A DNA stretch of 64,000 bases. Source: Thalassobius sp. Cn5-15. Lineage in GTDB: Bacteria; Pseudomonadota; Alphaproteobacteria; Rhodobacterales; Rhodobacteraceae. Below are positions 26,043 to 35,017 of this stretch, piece by piece; position 1 is the stretch's first letter, and each line of letters starts with the position of its first letter. The DNA lies in the NCBI RefSeq assembly GCF_022347685.1, contig NZ_JAKRGF010000001.1, positions 930,001 through 994,000 of the forward strand. Reading direction: 5' to 3'. The position numbers and the translations under genes were made by a program. The notes beneath the pieces were generated by a model that did not search any database, had not been told where the DNA came from, and was given only the letters and a program-made list of their open reading frames with translations.

Positions 26043-27262
26043 CAGTTTTCCTCCCCTGCGGCCAGACGATCAGCGTCCAGAACCAAAGCCACCTCACCGG
26101 TGCCCAGCAATGCGCAGCCCCAGCTGGCGCGGACCTTGGCCAGCACCCCCGAAAGCGGCTTCATCACCACCTGCTGACGGTCCAGCACCTCATCCACCGG
26201 CACGGCGATCTGACGTGAACCGGCGTTCAGCACGATGACCACGGTATCGTTCAGCGGCTTCAGATCCTGCATCACATCGCCATAATAGGTTTCCAGACGA
26301 CACACCGGCACATGGGTGTCACGCAGACGCAGCATTTCCGCGCGCGAACCAGCGGAAATGGTCATGCTGTTTTCAATGCCAGGGTTCACAATCTCGGCAA
26401 TATCTTCGACCGGCACTGCGAACAGATGGGTGCCCTGCCGCAGCAGGATGCAATCAAGGAAAGCCAGCGACACCGGAATATGCAGCGACACATTGGTGCC
26501 CTTACCTTCCCAGCTGTCCACGGCGATCCGACCGCGCAGATCCCGCATGGTGGAGTTCAAAACGTCCATCCCAACCCCACGGCCTGACAGGTTCGACACC
26601 TGTTCAGCGGTGGAGAAACCCGGTTCAAAGATCACCTTCCACAGCTTGCTGCTTTCGGGTTCTTCATCGGGGCCATAGAAACCACGCTTGCGCGCAATCT
26701 CTAGGATCTTCTTACGGTTCAGTCCACGACCGTCGTCACCGACAACGATCTGCACCTCGCTGCCGACCTGCGCTGCAGATAGGGTAATGGTGCCCTTCTC
26801 GCTCTTGCCCGCAGCCAGTCGTTCTTCAACGCCTTCAAGACCGTGGTCGGCAGAGTTGCGCAAGACATGCAACAAAGGATCATAAAGGCGGTCTGCCACC
26901 ATTTTATCAATGGCGGTATCGGCACCAACAATATTGAGGTTGATCTTCTTCTTGGTCTGGCGCTCCAGCTCACGGATCATCCGTTTCAGGCGCTTAAATA
27001 CCTCATCAACCGGCACCAACCGCAATTCGGTCGCCGCGTCTTGTACTTCGCGCACGATCATCGAAAGGCGGTGGGCGGCGGCTTCAAAGTCGGTACGATC
27101 GCCGTTGCTGTTCACCAAATCAGGGGAGTTCACCGTCTCAGACACACTGAGCGACAATTCCCCAACAAGATCCATCAGCCGGCTGATCTTCTGCGACGAA
27201 ACCCGCAGCAGAGCACCGCCCGCCGCCTGTTTGTCTGTTCCGGTATCTGCCTCTGCTGACAT
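26042..27262 (-). CDS. cheA: CheA4-like chemotaxis kinase lacking the Hpt domain
   Basis: The 406-aa product begins directly with the P3 dimerisation helices (about 18-85). It has an intact ATPase (N-box DPLLHVLRNSADHGLE with Asn136 and His140; G1 GDDGRGLN 175-182; F-box FEPGFST; G2 GRGVGMD 227-233) and ends in a P5/CheW-like domain. No phosphoacceptor Hpt or P2 domain is present. It therefore cannot phosphorylate itself in the usual way and needs a separate Hpt substrate, most simply His49 of the CheA3-like protein. This is the arrangement of R. sphaeroides CheA4 and CheA3. ATG has AAGG at seven bases; 72 bp separate it from the upstream gene. Confidence 0.92.
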   Translation of the reverse strand: MSAEADTGTDKQAAGGALLRVSSQKISRLMDLVGELSLSVSETVNSPDLVNSNGDRTDFEAAAHRLSMIVREVQDAATELRLVPVDEVFKRLKRMIRELERQTKKKINLNIVGADTAIDKMVADRLYDPLLHVLRNSADHGLEGVEERLAAGKSEKGTITLSAAQVGSEVQIVVGDDGRGLNRKKILEIARKRGFYGPDEEPESSKLWKVIFEPGFSTAEQVSNLSGRGVGMDVLNSTMRDLRGRIAVDSWEGKGTNVSLHIPVSLAFLDCILLRQGTHLFAVPVEDIAEIVNPGIENSMTISAGSRAEMLRLRDTHVPVCRLETYYGDVMQDLKPLNDTVVIVLNAGSRQIAVPVDEVLDRQQVVMKPLSGVLAKVRASWGCALLGTGEVALVLDADRLAAGEEN

Positions 27263-27334
27263 CTGACCTTGATCCTTTATTTACACAACATACGCCCGAC
27301 GTGGGCGCCACTCATTACGAAATGATCGCGAGGC

Positions 27335-27640
27335 TTAAGCCGCGTCTTCGTTGCCGTCGAAACTAAAGATGCACACCCCGTCAAATCCCGTAGATTTGAA
27401 CAGAAAGGTCTTCTTCATCATATCGACAAAGCCGCCGTGTTTCTTTTCGAAGTTCTTCAGATCAGCCACGGTGGGGAAAAAGACATTAACGGAAATGTCA
27501 CCTTCCTTACTGATCAGAACCGTGAGGCCGGACAAACGACACTCTGGGATAGCGTTCCCCAACGTCTCGGTCACAAAAGGCGCCGCGATTTGCGCAGCGT
27601 CGAGGCTGGGAAATTTAAGGTGGTAAGTTTTTGACAACAT
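27335..27640 (-). CDS. 101-aa hypothetical protein leading the che operon
   Basis: The product begins MLSKTYHLKFPSLDAAQIAAP and has an alpha/beta-looking body with a hydrophobic centre (LTVLISKEGDISVNVFFPTVADLKNF) and a Lys-rich helix. No family is recognised, and no membrane segment or signal is seen. It is the first gene of the leftward che operon (72 bp before the CheA4-like gene) and divergent from the sigma54 activator. The beta-alpha-beta-like pattern might be a small sensory or ligand-binding fold. Confidence 0.72.
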   Translation of the reverse strand: MLSKTYHLKFPSLDAAQIAAPFVTETLGNAIPECRLSGLTVLISKEGDISVNVFFPTVADLKNFEKKHGGFVDMMKKTFLFKSTGFDGVCIFSFDGNEDAA

Positions 27641-27988
27641 AAACAGGGCCTGCGGATTTGTTTTTCGTCTGCAAAGTCAAACGTCCGTTAACCACAAAAG
27701 TTGATGCCCTTATTTTGGGAAAACGCACCCCACAAAGTATAGGTCGTCGAGAATTTGGAGATATGACAGTGTCGTCAAGTTTCCGACAGGTATCAAAACC
27801 CCGTCAATATAACGAATCATGCGGGTAGATGCCCCCCATACCTAGGGCGTTAACCTTTTATATACTTTAGTTAATTTAGTTTTTAATTTCATTAAATATC
27901 AATGGCTTGTGATTTTTTCGAATCACATCTCTGCTGTTTGGTACGGCTCCTGCTTCTTAGAAACCGACAGCAATCGCAGGAGGCACCA
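27641..27988. other. Divergent promoter region of the che and fli operons
   Basis: The 348-bp gap is strikingly AT-rich (for example about 27851-27900) for this genome. It holds the sigma54 promoter at 27938-27954 for the rightward operon and must also hold the promoter of the leftward che operon, for which I see no sigma54 match. No tRNA or convincing small gene is visible. Confidence 0.6.
27938..27954 (+). promoter_or_regulatory. Sigma54 promoter for the activator-fliE-fliJ operon
   Basis: TTGGTACGGCTCCTGCT has GG at 27940-27941 and GC at 27952-27953 (12 bp). It lies 35 bp before the activator ATG. The gene for a sigma54 activator thus has a sigma54 promoter itself, implying feedback or control by another activator. 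Confidence 0.75.
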
Positions 27989-29164
27989 ATGGCCAAGATC
28001 TTCATCATCGCACAAGAATTTGACGACGCGACCGCAGTGGCGGATCTGTTGCAGCGTCGCCGGATCGACACGGTGTTGATCGACGCACTGGGCGTACCTG
28101 ACACCAACCCTGGTAAAGGCAACACGCTGGTATGTTCCGCTGCCGCCGAGAAAGCCGCCGGTGGTCAATCCGGTCTGGTCTCTGCCGCACGTGCCCTTGG
28201 CATCGCGCAGATGGTGATTGTGGAACCGGGCAAAGCCTTCTCTGTCACCGCAGAACTGGGCGGCCGTATGCAGCGTGTAACCCTGCCGCTGCGCGGCTCT
28301 GCCATTCCGCCTCTCAATGCCCCGTCGCTTCTGGCGCTGACCGATCTGATCGCCACCCCCCACGGTGGCATGGTCGCCGCCGCTGACAGCACCGGCGCGC
28401 TGATGGATCTGGCGGCCCGTGTGGCCCAGACCGATGTCACCGTCTTCATCAACGGCCCGACGGGTTCCGGCAAAGAGGTGCTGAGCCAACTGATCCACGA
28501 CCGTTCGCCCCGCGCAGGCAAGCCGTTTGTGGCTGTGAACTGTGCGGCAATCCCCGAAAACATGCTGGAAGCGATGCTGTTTGGCCATGAAAAGGGTGCC
28601 TTCACCGGTGCATCAACTGCCAACCGCGGTATCTTCCGCGCCGCAGACGGTGGCACGCTCTTGCTGGATGAAATCTCGGAAATGCCGCTGGGCCTTCAGG
28701 CCAAACTGCTGCGCGTACTTCAGGAAAAGAAAGTCACCCCGCTGGGCAGCCAGAAAGAAGAGCAGGTTGATGTGCGCGTGATCGCCACCTCCAACCGTGA
28801 CATGCTGGCCGAGGTCGAGGCAGGCAACTTCCGCGAAGACCTGTACTACCGCCTGAACGTCTTCCCGCTGGCGACACAGGAACTGGCCGCGCGCGCGCAG
28901 GATATCCCCGCACTCGCAACCGCTATGATCCGCCGCCACACCCCCGAAGGCACAAACCTGCCCCTTCTGGCAGATGAGGCAGTGATCGCCCTGCTGGCCC
29001 ACGACTGGCCCGGAAATGTGCGTGAACTGGAAAACGTCGTTCAGCGTGCACTGGTTCTGCGCACCGGTGATGTGGTCAGCGCCGCAGACATCATGCTGAC
29101 CGCCAACGCAGCCATGATCCCCGGTTTCAACATCAGCGCCCCGATGGCAGCACACGCCGCCTAA
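27989..29164 (+). CDS. Sigma54-dependent flagellar activator lacking a DNA-binding domain (FleT/FlbD type)
   Basis: The 391-aa product has a non-canonical N-terminal region (1-125) without receiver Asp motifs, then an AAA+ sigma54-interaction domain. That domain has Walker A GPTGSGKE (156-163), the sigma54-contacting GAFTGA (203-208), Walker B LLLDE (224-228) and WPGNVRELENVVQRAL (340-355). It ends about 20 residues after the AAA+ lid, so no Fis-type helix-turn-helix follows. In R. sphaeroides FleT, encoded before fliE, works together with the DNA-binding FleQ; this gene has the same place. ATG 27989 was chosen for its AGGAGG site. fliE follows after 27 bp. Confidence 0.9.
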   Translation: MAKIFIIAQEFDDATAVADLLQRRRIDTVLIDALGVPDTNPGKGNTLVCSAAAEKAAGGQSGLVSAARALGIAQMVIVEPGKAFSVTAELGGRMQRVTLPLRGSAIPPLNAPSLLALTDLIATPHGGMVAAADSTGALMDLAARVAQTDVTVFINGPTGSGKEVLSQLIHDRSPRAGKPFVAVNCAAIPENMLEAMLFGHEKGAFTGASTANRGIFRAADGGTLLLDEISEMPLGLQAKLLRVLQEKKVTPLGSQKEEQVDVRVIATSNRDMLAEVEAGNFREDLYYRLNVFPLATQELAARAQDIPALATAMIRRHTPEGTNLPLLADEAVIALLAHDWPGNVRELENVVQRALVLRTGDVVSAADIMLTANAAMIPGFNISAPMAAHAA

Positions 29165-29191
29165 AAAAGAGGGCAAATATTGAGGTAAGCC

Positions 29192-29536
29192 ATGACTATT
29201 TCGAGCCTTTCTGGAAATTCGACACTGGCCGCTTTGAATGCGCGTGCAGCGGCTTCGCTGCAAAACACGACCTCGGCGATCCCCTCTGCCCTGCCCAATC
29301 CGGCTGAGCCGCAGGCCCCCAACTTTGCCGAACGGCTGGGTGACGCGATCAAAGAGGTGAACAGCGCACAGGATAAAGCGAACAAATCCGCCTACGCCTA
29401 TGAGACCGGCGCCACGGACAATCTGGCTTCGGTGATGGTGGATCAGCAGGTGTCGTCGCTAGGGTTCCAGATGACCATGCAGGTCCGTAACAAGGCCCTG
29501 ACCGCTTACCGCGATATCATGAACATGCCGGTGTAA
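29192..29536 (+). CDS. fliE: Flagellar hook-basal body protein FliE
   Basis: The 114-aa product has the conserved FliE C-terminal half: NFAERLGDAIKEVNSAQDKANKSAYAYETGATDNLASVMVDQQVSSLGFQMTMQVRNKALTAYRDIMNMPV (described as one block, residues about 47-114). FliE joins the MS ring to the rod. TGAGG precedes the ATG. It lies between the sigma54 activator and fliF, the usual order. Confidence 0.93.
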   Translation: MTISSLSGNSTLAALNARAAASLQNTTSAIPSALPNPAEPQAPNFAERLGDAIKEVNSAQDKANKSAYAYETGATDNLASVMVDQQVSSLGFQMTMQVRNKALTAYRDIMNMPV

Positions 29537-29589
29537 TCCGGCAACTGATCCTCAACAGGATCTAACGGCAAAATAGAACGAGAGTTTCG

Positions 29590-31308
29590 ATGGACAGCAC
29601 AACCAATCCAGTTGCCCCCGCCGAAGGCAAGTCCCCCGCCCAACAGGGCCGGGCCTATCTGGAACAGGCACAGGAAATGATGGCTCAGCCAGCGGTGCGA
29701 CGCGCCCTGCCTGCAATCATTCTGGTTGTGGTGGCGGTGTTTGGCCTTGTGGTTTACATGATGCTGGCCCAGCCCAAACGGCTGAGCCTCTACACCGACC
29801 TGCCCGAAGCGGACAAAGCCCGCGCGGTTGAGGTGCTGACTGGCGGCGGCATCGACGCCATCATCGACCAATCCACCGGCGCCCTGCGCGTCACAGAAGC
29901 TGATTATCACAAAGCCCGCATGATGCTGGCCACCGAAGGCCTGCCGGCAGGCACGCCTGACGGGATCTCGACCCTCAATGACATGCCGATGGGGGCGTCG
30001 CGTTCGGTGGAAGCCGCCCGCCTGCGCCGCATGCATGAACTGGATCTGGCCCGCTCGATCACCGAATTTTCCAACGTGACGTCTGCGCGTGTGCATCTGG
30101 CGCTGCCGGAACAAACCGCCTTTATCCGCGACACCAAACCGCCGCGCGCCTCTGTCTTTGTGCAGGTGGCCCCGGGCCGTGCGCTGGATGACGGACAGGT
30201 CAGTGCGATTGTCTCGCTCGTGTCCACCTCCGTACCCGGAATGACCCGCGCCAATGTATCGGTTGTCGATCAGACCGGCCGCCTGCTGTCGCGCGAAAGC
30301 AACGATCCCCTGAGTGCGCTGTCGACCCAGCAGCTGGGCCACCGCAAGCAAATGGAAACCCATTACCGTCAACGGATTGAGGCGCTGCTTTCGCCCATCG
30401 TCGGCGCCGGAAATGTGGCGGCAGAGGTGACGGTGGATATGGATTTCACCCGCTCCGAGATCACCGCAGAACAGTACATGCCCAACGGTTCGGTCATTCG
30501 TTCCGAGCAGAAGATGACCCAGCAGAACAACACCCAGCAGGCACGTGGCATTCCCGGTGCGGTGTCCAACACCCCGCCGCAGGAAACCCAGCTGGTGGAA
30601 AACGGCCCGACCAGCTTTGCCGGTGGGCAGATCGAAAACAACACTGAAAACTCGACCCGCAACTATGAGGTCAGCCGCCGCGTTGAAACCAAACAACCCT
30701 CCAGCGCCCAGATCGTGCGCATCCATGCCGCCGTGCTGTTGCGCACCCCTGCAGGCACGATGGCCGAAGACGGATCGCTGGTGCCCGGTGCATTGCCCGA
30801 GTCGGTGATGAAAGACGCAGAGGCGCTGGTGCGTTCGGCCATCGGGTTTCAGGGCCGTCGCGGCGACACTGTGACCCTGTCCGCCCAACCCTTTATCGAT
30901 ACCTTCTCTGAGGTTTCGATGCCCTGGTACAAAGAAGCATGGGTCATGGACACCGCTCGTTATGGTGCACAGATTGCCGTCCTTGCCATCGTGGTGCTGG
31001 GTCTGGTGAAACCGATTGTTGACCGCCTGCTATTTTCTCCTGCTGCACCAGCCTCGCCCCTGGGGATGGGTGCCCCGATCGGTGGCGCACCCGGTGGTCT
31101 GGGTGATGTGATTGAGGTGGGACCCGGGGAAACTCTGGCCGAAGTGCGCGCGCGTCTGGATGGGTTCGAACCCGTCGGCAACCCTTGGTCCCATGTGTCC
31201 TACGAAGAAAAACTCGCCCTGATCCGCGACCTGACCCACAGCGACGGCGACCGCATCGCCACCGCGTTTAAGTCGATGATCGAAGAAGACTCCTCTCAGC
31301 TGAAGTGA
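29590..31308 (+). CDS. fliF: Flagellar MS-ring protein FliF
   Basis: The 572-aa product has two membrane helices (about residues 40-60 and 456-475) enclosing a periplasmic part. That part includes the YscJ/FliF domain (RLSLYTDLPEADKARAVEVLTGGGIDA) and the RBM3 region. The C-terminal cytoplasmic tail (SYEEKLALIRDLTHSDGDRIATAFKSMIEED) is the FliG-binding segment. It forms the membrane ring on which the rotor is built. fliG follows after 8 bp. Confidence 0.95.
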   Translation: MDSTTNPVAPAEGKSPAQQGRAYLEQAQEMMAQPAVRRALPAIILVVVAVFGLVVYMMLAQPKRLSLYTDLPEADKARAVEVLTGGGIDAIIDQSTGALRVTEADYHKARMMLATEGLPAGTPDGISTLNDMPMGASRSVEAARLRRMHELDLARSITEFSNVTSARVHLALPEQTAFIRDTKPPRASVFVQVAPGRALDDGQVSAIVSLVSTSVPGMTRANVSVVDQTGRLLSRESNDPLSALSTQQLGHRKQMETHYRQRIEALLSPIVGAGNVAAEVTVDMDFTRSEITAEQYMPNGSVIRSEQKMTQQNNTQQARGIPGAVSNTPPQETQLVENGPTSFAGGQIENNTENSTRNYEVSRRVETKQPSSAQIVRIHAAVLLRTPAGTMAEDGSLVPGALPESVMKDAEALVRSAIGFQGRRGDTVTLSAQPFIDTFSEVSMPWYKEAWVMDTARYGAQIAVLAIVVLGLVKPIVDRLLFSPAAPASPLGMGAPIGGAPGGLGDVIEVGPGETLAEVRARLDGFEPVGNPWSHVSYEEKLALIRDLTHSDGDRIATAFKSMIEEDSSQLK

Positions 31309-31316
31309 TCTGAACA

Positions 31317-32333
31317 ATGCCCAAGCCCCTGACAATCGACGACCTTGGCGGCACCCAGAAAGCGGCCGTGATGATGATGCTGTTCGGCGAAGACGCCGCC
31401 GCCAAGATCCTTGGCTATCTCAACCCGCATGAGGTGCAACAACTGGGCACCGCAATGTACATGGTGCGCAATGTAGAACATTCGACCGTCGATGCGGTGC
31501 TGAACGAGTTTCTGCATGACCTGCGCGAACAGACCGGGCTGGGCGTGGGCGTGAACGCTTACATCAAGGATGTGCTGACCAAAGCTCTGGGCAATGACAA
31601 GGCACATTCGGTCCTCAGCCGGATCCCACGTACCTCTTCGGATCGTCCGATCGAGATCCTTGAATGGATGGACGCGCCCGCGGTGGCGGAACTGATTGTC
31701 GATGAACACCCGCAGATCATCGCGCTGGTCATTGCCTCGCTGGAGCCGGTCACCGGCGCAGAGGTGTTGAAACTGATCCCTGAAGATGTGCAATCCGATA
31801 TCATCCACCGGATTTCCAACCTCGCCAATGTGCAACCGGAGGCGTTGAAGGATCTGGAACAGGTGATCCAGAAAAAGTTCCAGGAAAACACCACCCTGCG
31901 CGCCAGCCAGATGGGCGGCGTGAAAGCGGCCGCGCGGATTATGAACTTCACCAAGCAGGACATGGAAAGCCGCATCATGAAGGACGTGCAGAAGCAGGAC
32001 AAAACGCTGGTTACTGCACTGCAGGACAACATGTTCGTCTTCGACAACCTCATCAAATCCGACGATCGCGCCATTCAGACACTGCTGCGCGAAGTGGAAA
32101 ACCGCACGCTCGTTCTGGCGCTGCGTGGCGCCGACGAAATTCTGCGCGACAAGCTCTTGGGCTGTATGTCCACCCGTGCTGCCGCCGCCATTGTGGATGA
32201 GATGGAGGCGCTTGGTCCCGTCCGTCTGACCGAAGTGCAGACCGCACAGAAAGATGTTATCGCTGTAGCCCGTCGCCTGTCGGATGAGGGCACCATCACC
32301 CTTGCCGGTCGTGGCGGCGAGGTCATGGTTTAA
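31317..32333 (+). CDS. fliG: Flagellar motor switch protein FliG
   Basis: The 338-aa product has all FliG parts: N-terminal domain (GGTQKAAVMMMLFGEDAAAKI), middle EHPQIIALVIASLEP motif, and the C-terminal charged torque helix (DDRAIQTLLREVENRTLVLALRGADEILRDKLLGCMS). It transmits stator force to the MS ring. Normal length. fliH starts 27 bp downstream. Confidence 0.95.
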   Translation: MPKPLTIDDLGGTQKAAVMMMLFGEDAAAKILGYLNPHEVQQLGTAMYMVRNVEHSTVDAVLNEFLHDLREQTGLGVGVNAYIKDVLTKALGNDKAHSVLSRIPRTSSDRPIEILEWMDAPAVAELIVDEHPQIIALVIASLEPVTGAEVLKLIPEDVQSDIIHRISNLANVQPEALKDLEQVIQKKFQENTTLRASQMGGVKAAARIMNFTKQDMESRIMKDVQKQDKTLVTALQDNMFVFDNLIKSDDRAIQTLLREVENRTLVLALRGADEILRDKLLGCMSTRAAAAIVDEMEALGPVRLTEVQTAQKDVIAVARRLSDEGTITLAGRGGEVMV

Positions 32334-32360
32334 CACCCCGGCTGAGAAGGAGAGAGCACA

Positions 32361-33188
32361 ATGGGCTTTCACAAGGACCTATCGGTTCAGGCGCTGGACA
32401 TTGAATCGATCAATGACATCCTGCGCAAAAACCGCGATGGCAACTTCCGCCCGCGCGCCTTTGAAGAGGTCAGCATAGACGACATGCCGGCGGAACATAT
32501 CCCCGTCGGCACGCCAGCTGATGCCGCACTTGAGGCAGCGGGGGTAGGTCAGCCGATCCAGACGCGCGATGCAGATGACACCGCTGCCGACGCTCCCGCC
32601 GAAGAGGATCCCGCCGCCAAAGAAGCCGCGGCGCGCAAGGCAGGCTACACTGAAGGCTACGCCGAAGGATATCAGAAAGGGCTCAGCGAAGCACCGCCTG
32701 CACAGGCCCCCGCCCCTGCCGGCCCCTGCCCCGAAGCTCAGGCGCAGATGGAAGAGGCCGCGCGGCTGTTCACCGATCTGACCACGTCGCTGACCGATCA
32801 TGCCGCCGATCATCACAGCGCCCTGCGCAACGCGATGGAACAGACGTTGCTGACGCTGGCCAGCGATCTGGCCGGTCAACAGATCGACGCCCTGCCCGCT
32901 GCCTTTGCCCAGAAAGTGGGCGAGTTGGTGGACCGTGTGGGCAAAACCGTTGACTGCACCCAGATCCACCTGAACCCCGAAGATCTGAACGCGATTGAAC
33001 CCACCCTTGAAGGGTCTGAACTGATCGAGGGCTGTATCCTGCAGGCCGATGTCGCCCTGCCCCGCGGTGCGGTTGATATCCGCTCTGGCCCCAACCGCGT
33101 ACAATCAGCGTTGTCCGATTTTGCCGATGGCGCCCTGCCGGTGGATTGGGACGACAGTGATTTGCAGATCGAAGGCAAAACCGCATGA
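32361..33188 (+). CDS. fliH: Flagellar export stator/assembly protein FliH
   Basis: The 275-aa product has an acidic, Ala-rich N-terminal half with a helical segment (EAAARKAGYTEGYAEGYQKGLSEA) containing Gly-spaced repeats typical of FliH. A C-terminal domain (LTLASDLAGQQIDALPAAFAQKVGELVDRV, then LNPEDLNAIEP) binds the ATPase FliI. The sequence is divergent as usual for FliH, but size and position between fliG and fliI are standard. fliI overlaps its end by four bases. Confidence 0.85.
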   Translation: MGFHKDLSVQALDIESINDILRKNRDGNFRPRAFEEVSIDDMPAEHIPVGTPADAALEAAGVGQPIQTRDADDTAADAPAEEDPAAKEAAARKAGYTEGYAEGYQKGLSEAPPAQAPAPAGPCPEAQAQMEEAARLFTDLTTSLTDHAADHHSALRNAMEQTLLTLASDLAGQQIDALPAAFAQKVGELVDRVGKTVDCTQIHLNPEDLNAIEPTLEGSELIEGCILQADVALPRGAVDIRSGPNRVQSALSDFADGALPVDWDDSDLQIEGKTA

Positions 33189-34534
33189 GCCCGACAGTGA
33201 TGGAACGGCTCAGCCATGATCTGGCCACCCTGCCCGAACGTTCTGCCCCTCAGATCAGCGGTCAGGTGGTGCGCTATGACGGATTGGTGGTGGAATGCTC
33301 GGGCTTTCCAGCCTCTCCCGGGGATCTGTGCCTGATCTATCCGCGCCACGCTGGTCCCGATGCAACGCCTGTAGAGGGCGAGGTTGTGGGCTTTTCCGAT
33401 GGCAAGAACCTCCTCTTCCTCGACACAGCTGGGGCACAGATCACGCTAGGCGATCCGGTGGTGCTACGCCGTGCAGGACGTTTGTGTGAGGTAGGGCCGG
33501 AACTCCTTGGCCGGGTAATTGACGCCAGTGGTGCGCCGCTGGACGGACGGCCAGCGCCGAAACCTTCGGACCTCTGGCCTCTGGCCGGAAAACCGCTGAA
33601 CCCGCTGGCCCGTGGCCCGGTGAAGGACGTGCTGGATGTGGGGGTGCGCATCCTCAACTCCTCCATGACCATCGGACGCGGGCAACGCGTGGGGATTATG
33701 GCGGGATCGGGTGTGGGTAAATCCGTACTGATCGAAATGATGACCCACAACACCACCGCCGACGTGATCATCGTGGGTCTGATCGGTGAACGGGCGCGTG
33801 AGGTGGGCGATTTTGTCAGCCGCGTGATGACCCCAGAGGCCGCCGCGCGGGTCTGCGTCGTCGCCGTGCCTGCGGACCGATCGCCGCTGTTGCGCCTGCG
33901 CGCTGCGAACCGCACGACCGCCATTGCCGAGTATTTCCGCGATCAAGGCAAGGATGTGCTGCTGATCATGGACAGCCTCACCCGCGTGGCCCACGCCAAA
34001 CGCGAGGCGGGACTGGCGCTGGGGGAACAACCCACCGCGAAGGGCTACACACCTTCGGTGATCTCGATGATCCCGTCACTGATTGAACGCTGCGGCCCCG
34101 GCCTGCCCGGTCAGGGGACGATTACCGCGCTTTATACCGTTTTGGCAGATGGCGATGACACCACCAACGATCCGGTGGTGGATTCAGCCCGTGCGATCCT
34201 TGACGGCCACATGGTCCTAAGCCGTGCACAGGCGCAACGCGGAATATATCCAGCAATTGACCTGCCGGCTTCCGTCAGTCGGGTGATGAACGACATCGTC
34301 CCACCGGAACATGTCACCGCCAGCCAGCGGCTGCGGCGCCTCATTTCTCTTTACAATGAAAACCGCGATCTGATGTTGATGGGCGGCTACAGTGCCGGTC
34401 AGGACAAGGATCTGGACGCCGCGATCAAGAACTGGCCGCAAATCGAAAGTTTCATCTGCCAGATGAAGCATGAAAAGGTCACCTTCGCTGAAAGCCAGAA
34501 ACAGCTGATCGAGCTGATCGGCATGACCGCCTGA
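33185..34534 (+). CDS. fliI: Flagellum-specific ATPase FliI
   Basis: The 449-aa product is an F1-beta-like ATPase. It has Walker A GIMAGSGVGKSV (residues about 175-186), Walker B DVLLIMDSLTRVAHAKREAGLALGE, and the family stretch YTPSVISMIPSLIERCGPG. It unfolds and feeds export substrates to the gate, together with FliH and FliJ. Length fits (about 440-460 aa). The ATG overlaps the fliH stop (ATGA). Confidence 0.96.
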   Translation: MSPTVMERLSHDLATLPERSAPQISGQVVRYDGLVVECSGFPASPGDLCLIYPRHAGPDATPVEGEVVGFSDGKNLLFLDTAGAQITLGDPVVLRRAGRLCEVGPELLGRVIDASGAPLDGRPAPKPSDLWPLAGKPLNPLARGPVKDVLDVGVRILNSSMTIGRGQRVGIMAGSGVGKSVLIEMMTHNTTADVIIVGLIGERAREVGDFVSRVMTPEAAARVCVVAVPADRSPLLRLRAANRTTAIAEYFRDQGKDVLLIMDSLTRVAHAKREAGLALGEQPTAKGYTPSVISMIPSLIERCGPGLPGQGTITALYTVLADGDDTTNDPVVDSARAILDGHMVLSRAQAQRGIYPAIDLPASVSRVMNDIVPPEHVTASQRLRRLISLYNENRDLMLMGGYSAGQDKDLDAAIKNWPQIESFICQMKHEKVTFAESQKQLIELIGMTA

Positions 34535-34545
34535 GAACGTGAAAG

Positions 34546-34917
34546 ATGACGAAACCAAACGGCAACCACCTGCATCTGATGGCCAAGGCCGAAACGGTCA
34601 AGCAGGCCGATCTGGCCAAACGCCTGCGCCGTGCGCAGGACGAGATGAACAACATCACCGCACAGGCAGGCTCCATCAACCGGATGCTTGATGAACATGG
34701 CGGGCAATTGCGGGCAGCTAAAACGTCGGCCCAACTGGCGGGGGCGTTGCGCCTTGGTCAGCAGTTGGAGGGCTTTCGCAGCACACTGAGCCTGCAAAAA
34801 GCACAGTCAGAGCGGCGCCTGAAAAAGGCGCAGACCGAACTGGCCCAGAGCGGTCACAAATTGGACATGCTGACTGACAAAGCCAACAAGCTGTCCGCTC
34901 AGCAAAATTCTGACTGA
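34546..34917 (+). CDS. fliJ: Flagellar export chaperone FliJ (putative)
   Basis: The 123-aa product is an antiparallel coiled-coil-like protein with Lys/Gln/Ala-rich helices (ETVKQADLAKRLRRAQDEMNNITAQAG, then LEGFRSTLSLQKAQSERRLKKAQTELAQSGHKLDMLTDKANKLS). FliJ connects FliI to FlhA. Sequence similarity is weak for this family; size, coiled coil and position directly after fliI support it. It is the last gene before the next sigma54 promoter. Confidence 0.75.
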   Translation: MTKPNGNHLHLMAKAETVKQADLAKRLRRAQDEMNNITAQAGSINRMLDEHGGQLRAAKTSAQLAGALRLGQQLEGFRSTLSLQKAQSERRLKKAQTELAQSGHKLDMLTDKANKLSAQQNSD

Positions 34918-34959
34918 ACACACTACACTTGAACAAAATTACAACGGGTTTGTGTCGCC

Positions 34960-34976
34960 TTGGCACGGATGCTGCA
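34960..34976 (+). promoter_or_regulatory. Sigma54 promoter for fliK-fliN
   Basis: TTGGCACGGATGCTGCA is an excellent -24/-12 match, with GG at 34962-34963 and GC at 34974-34975. It lies 42 bp before the fliK start. Confidence 0.85.
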
Positions 34977-35017
34977 GCGGATAGTGCAAATCCAGTTTCA
35001 AGGACCCGAAGTCACTC

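Noticed and set aside
27764-27829. 21-codon ORF with GGAG in the che/fli divergent region
   Set aside because: Too short, no hydrophobic or conserved feature, and it lies in a promoter region.
29506-30888. 460-codon open frame antisense to fliF
   Set aside because: It lies opposite a well-recognised gene, with no motif and shadow-type composition.
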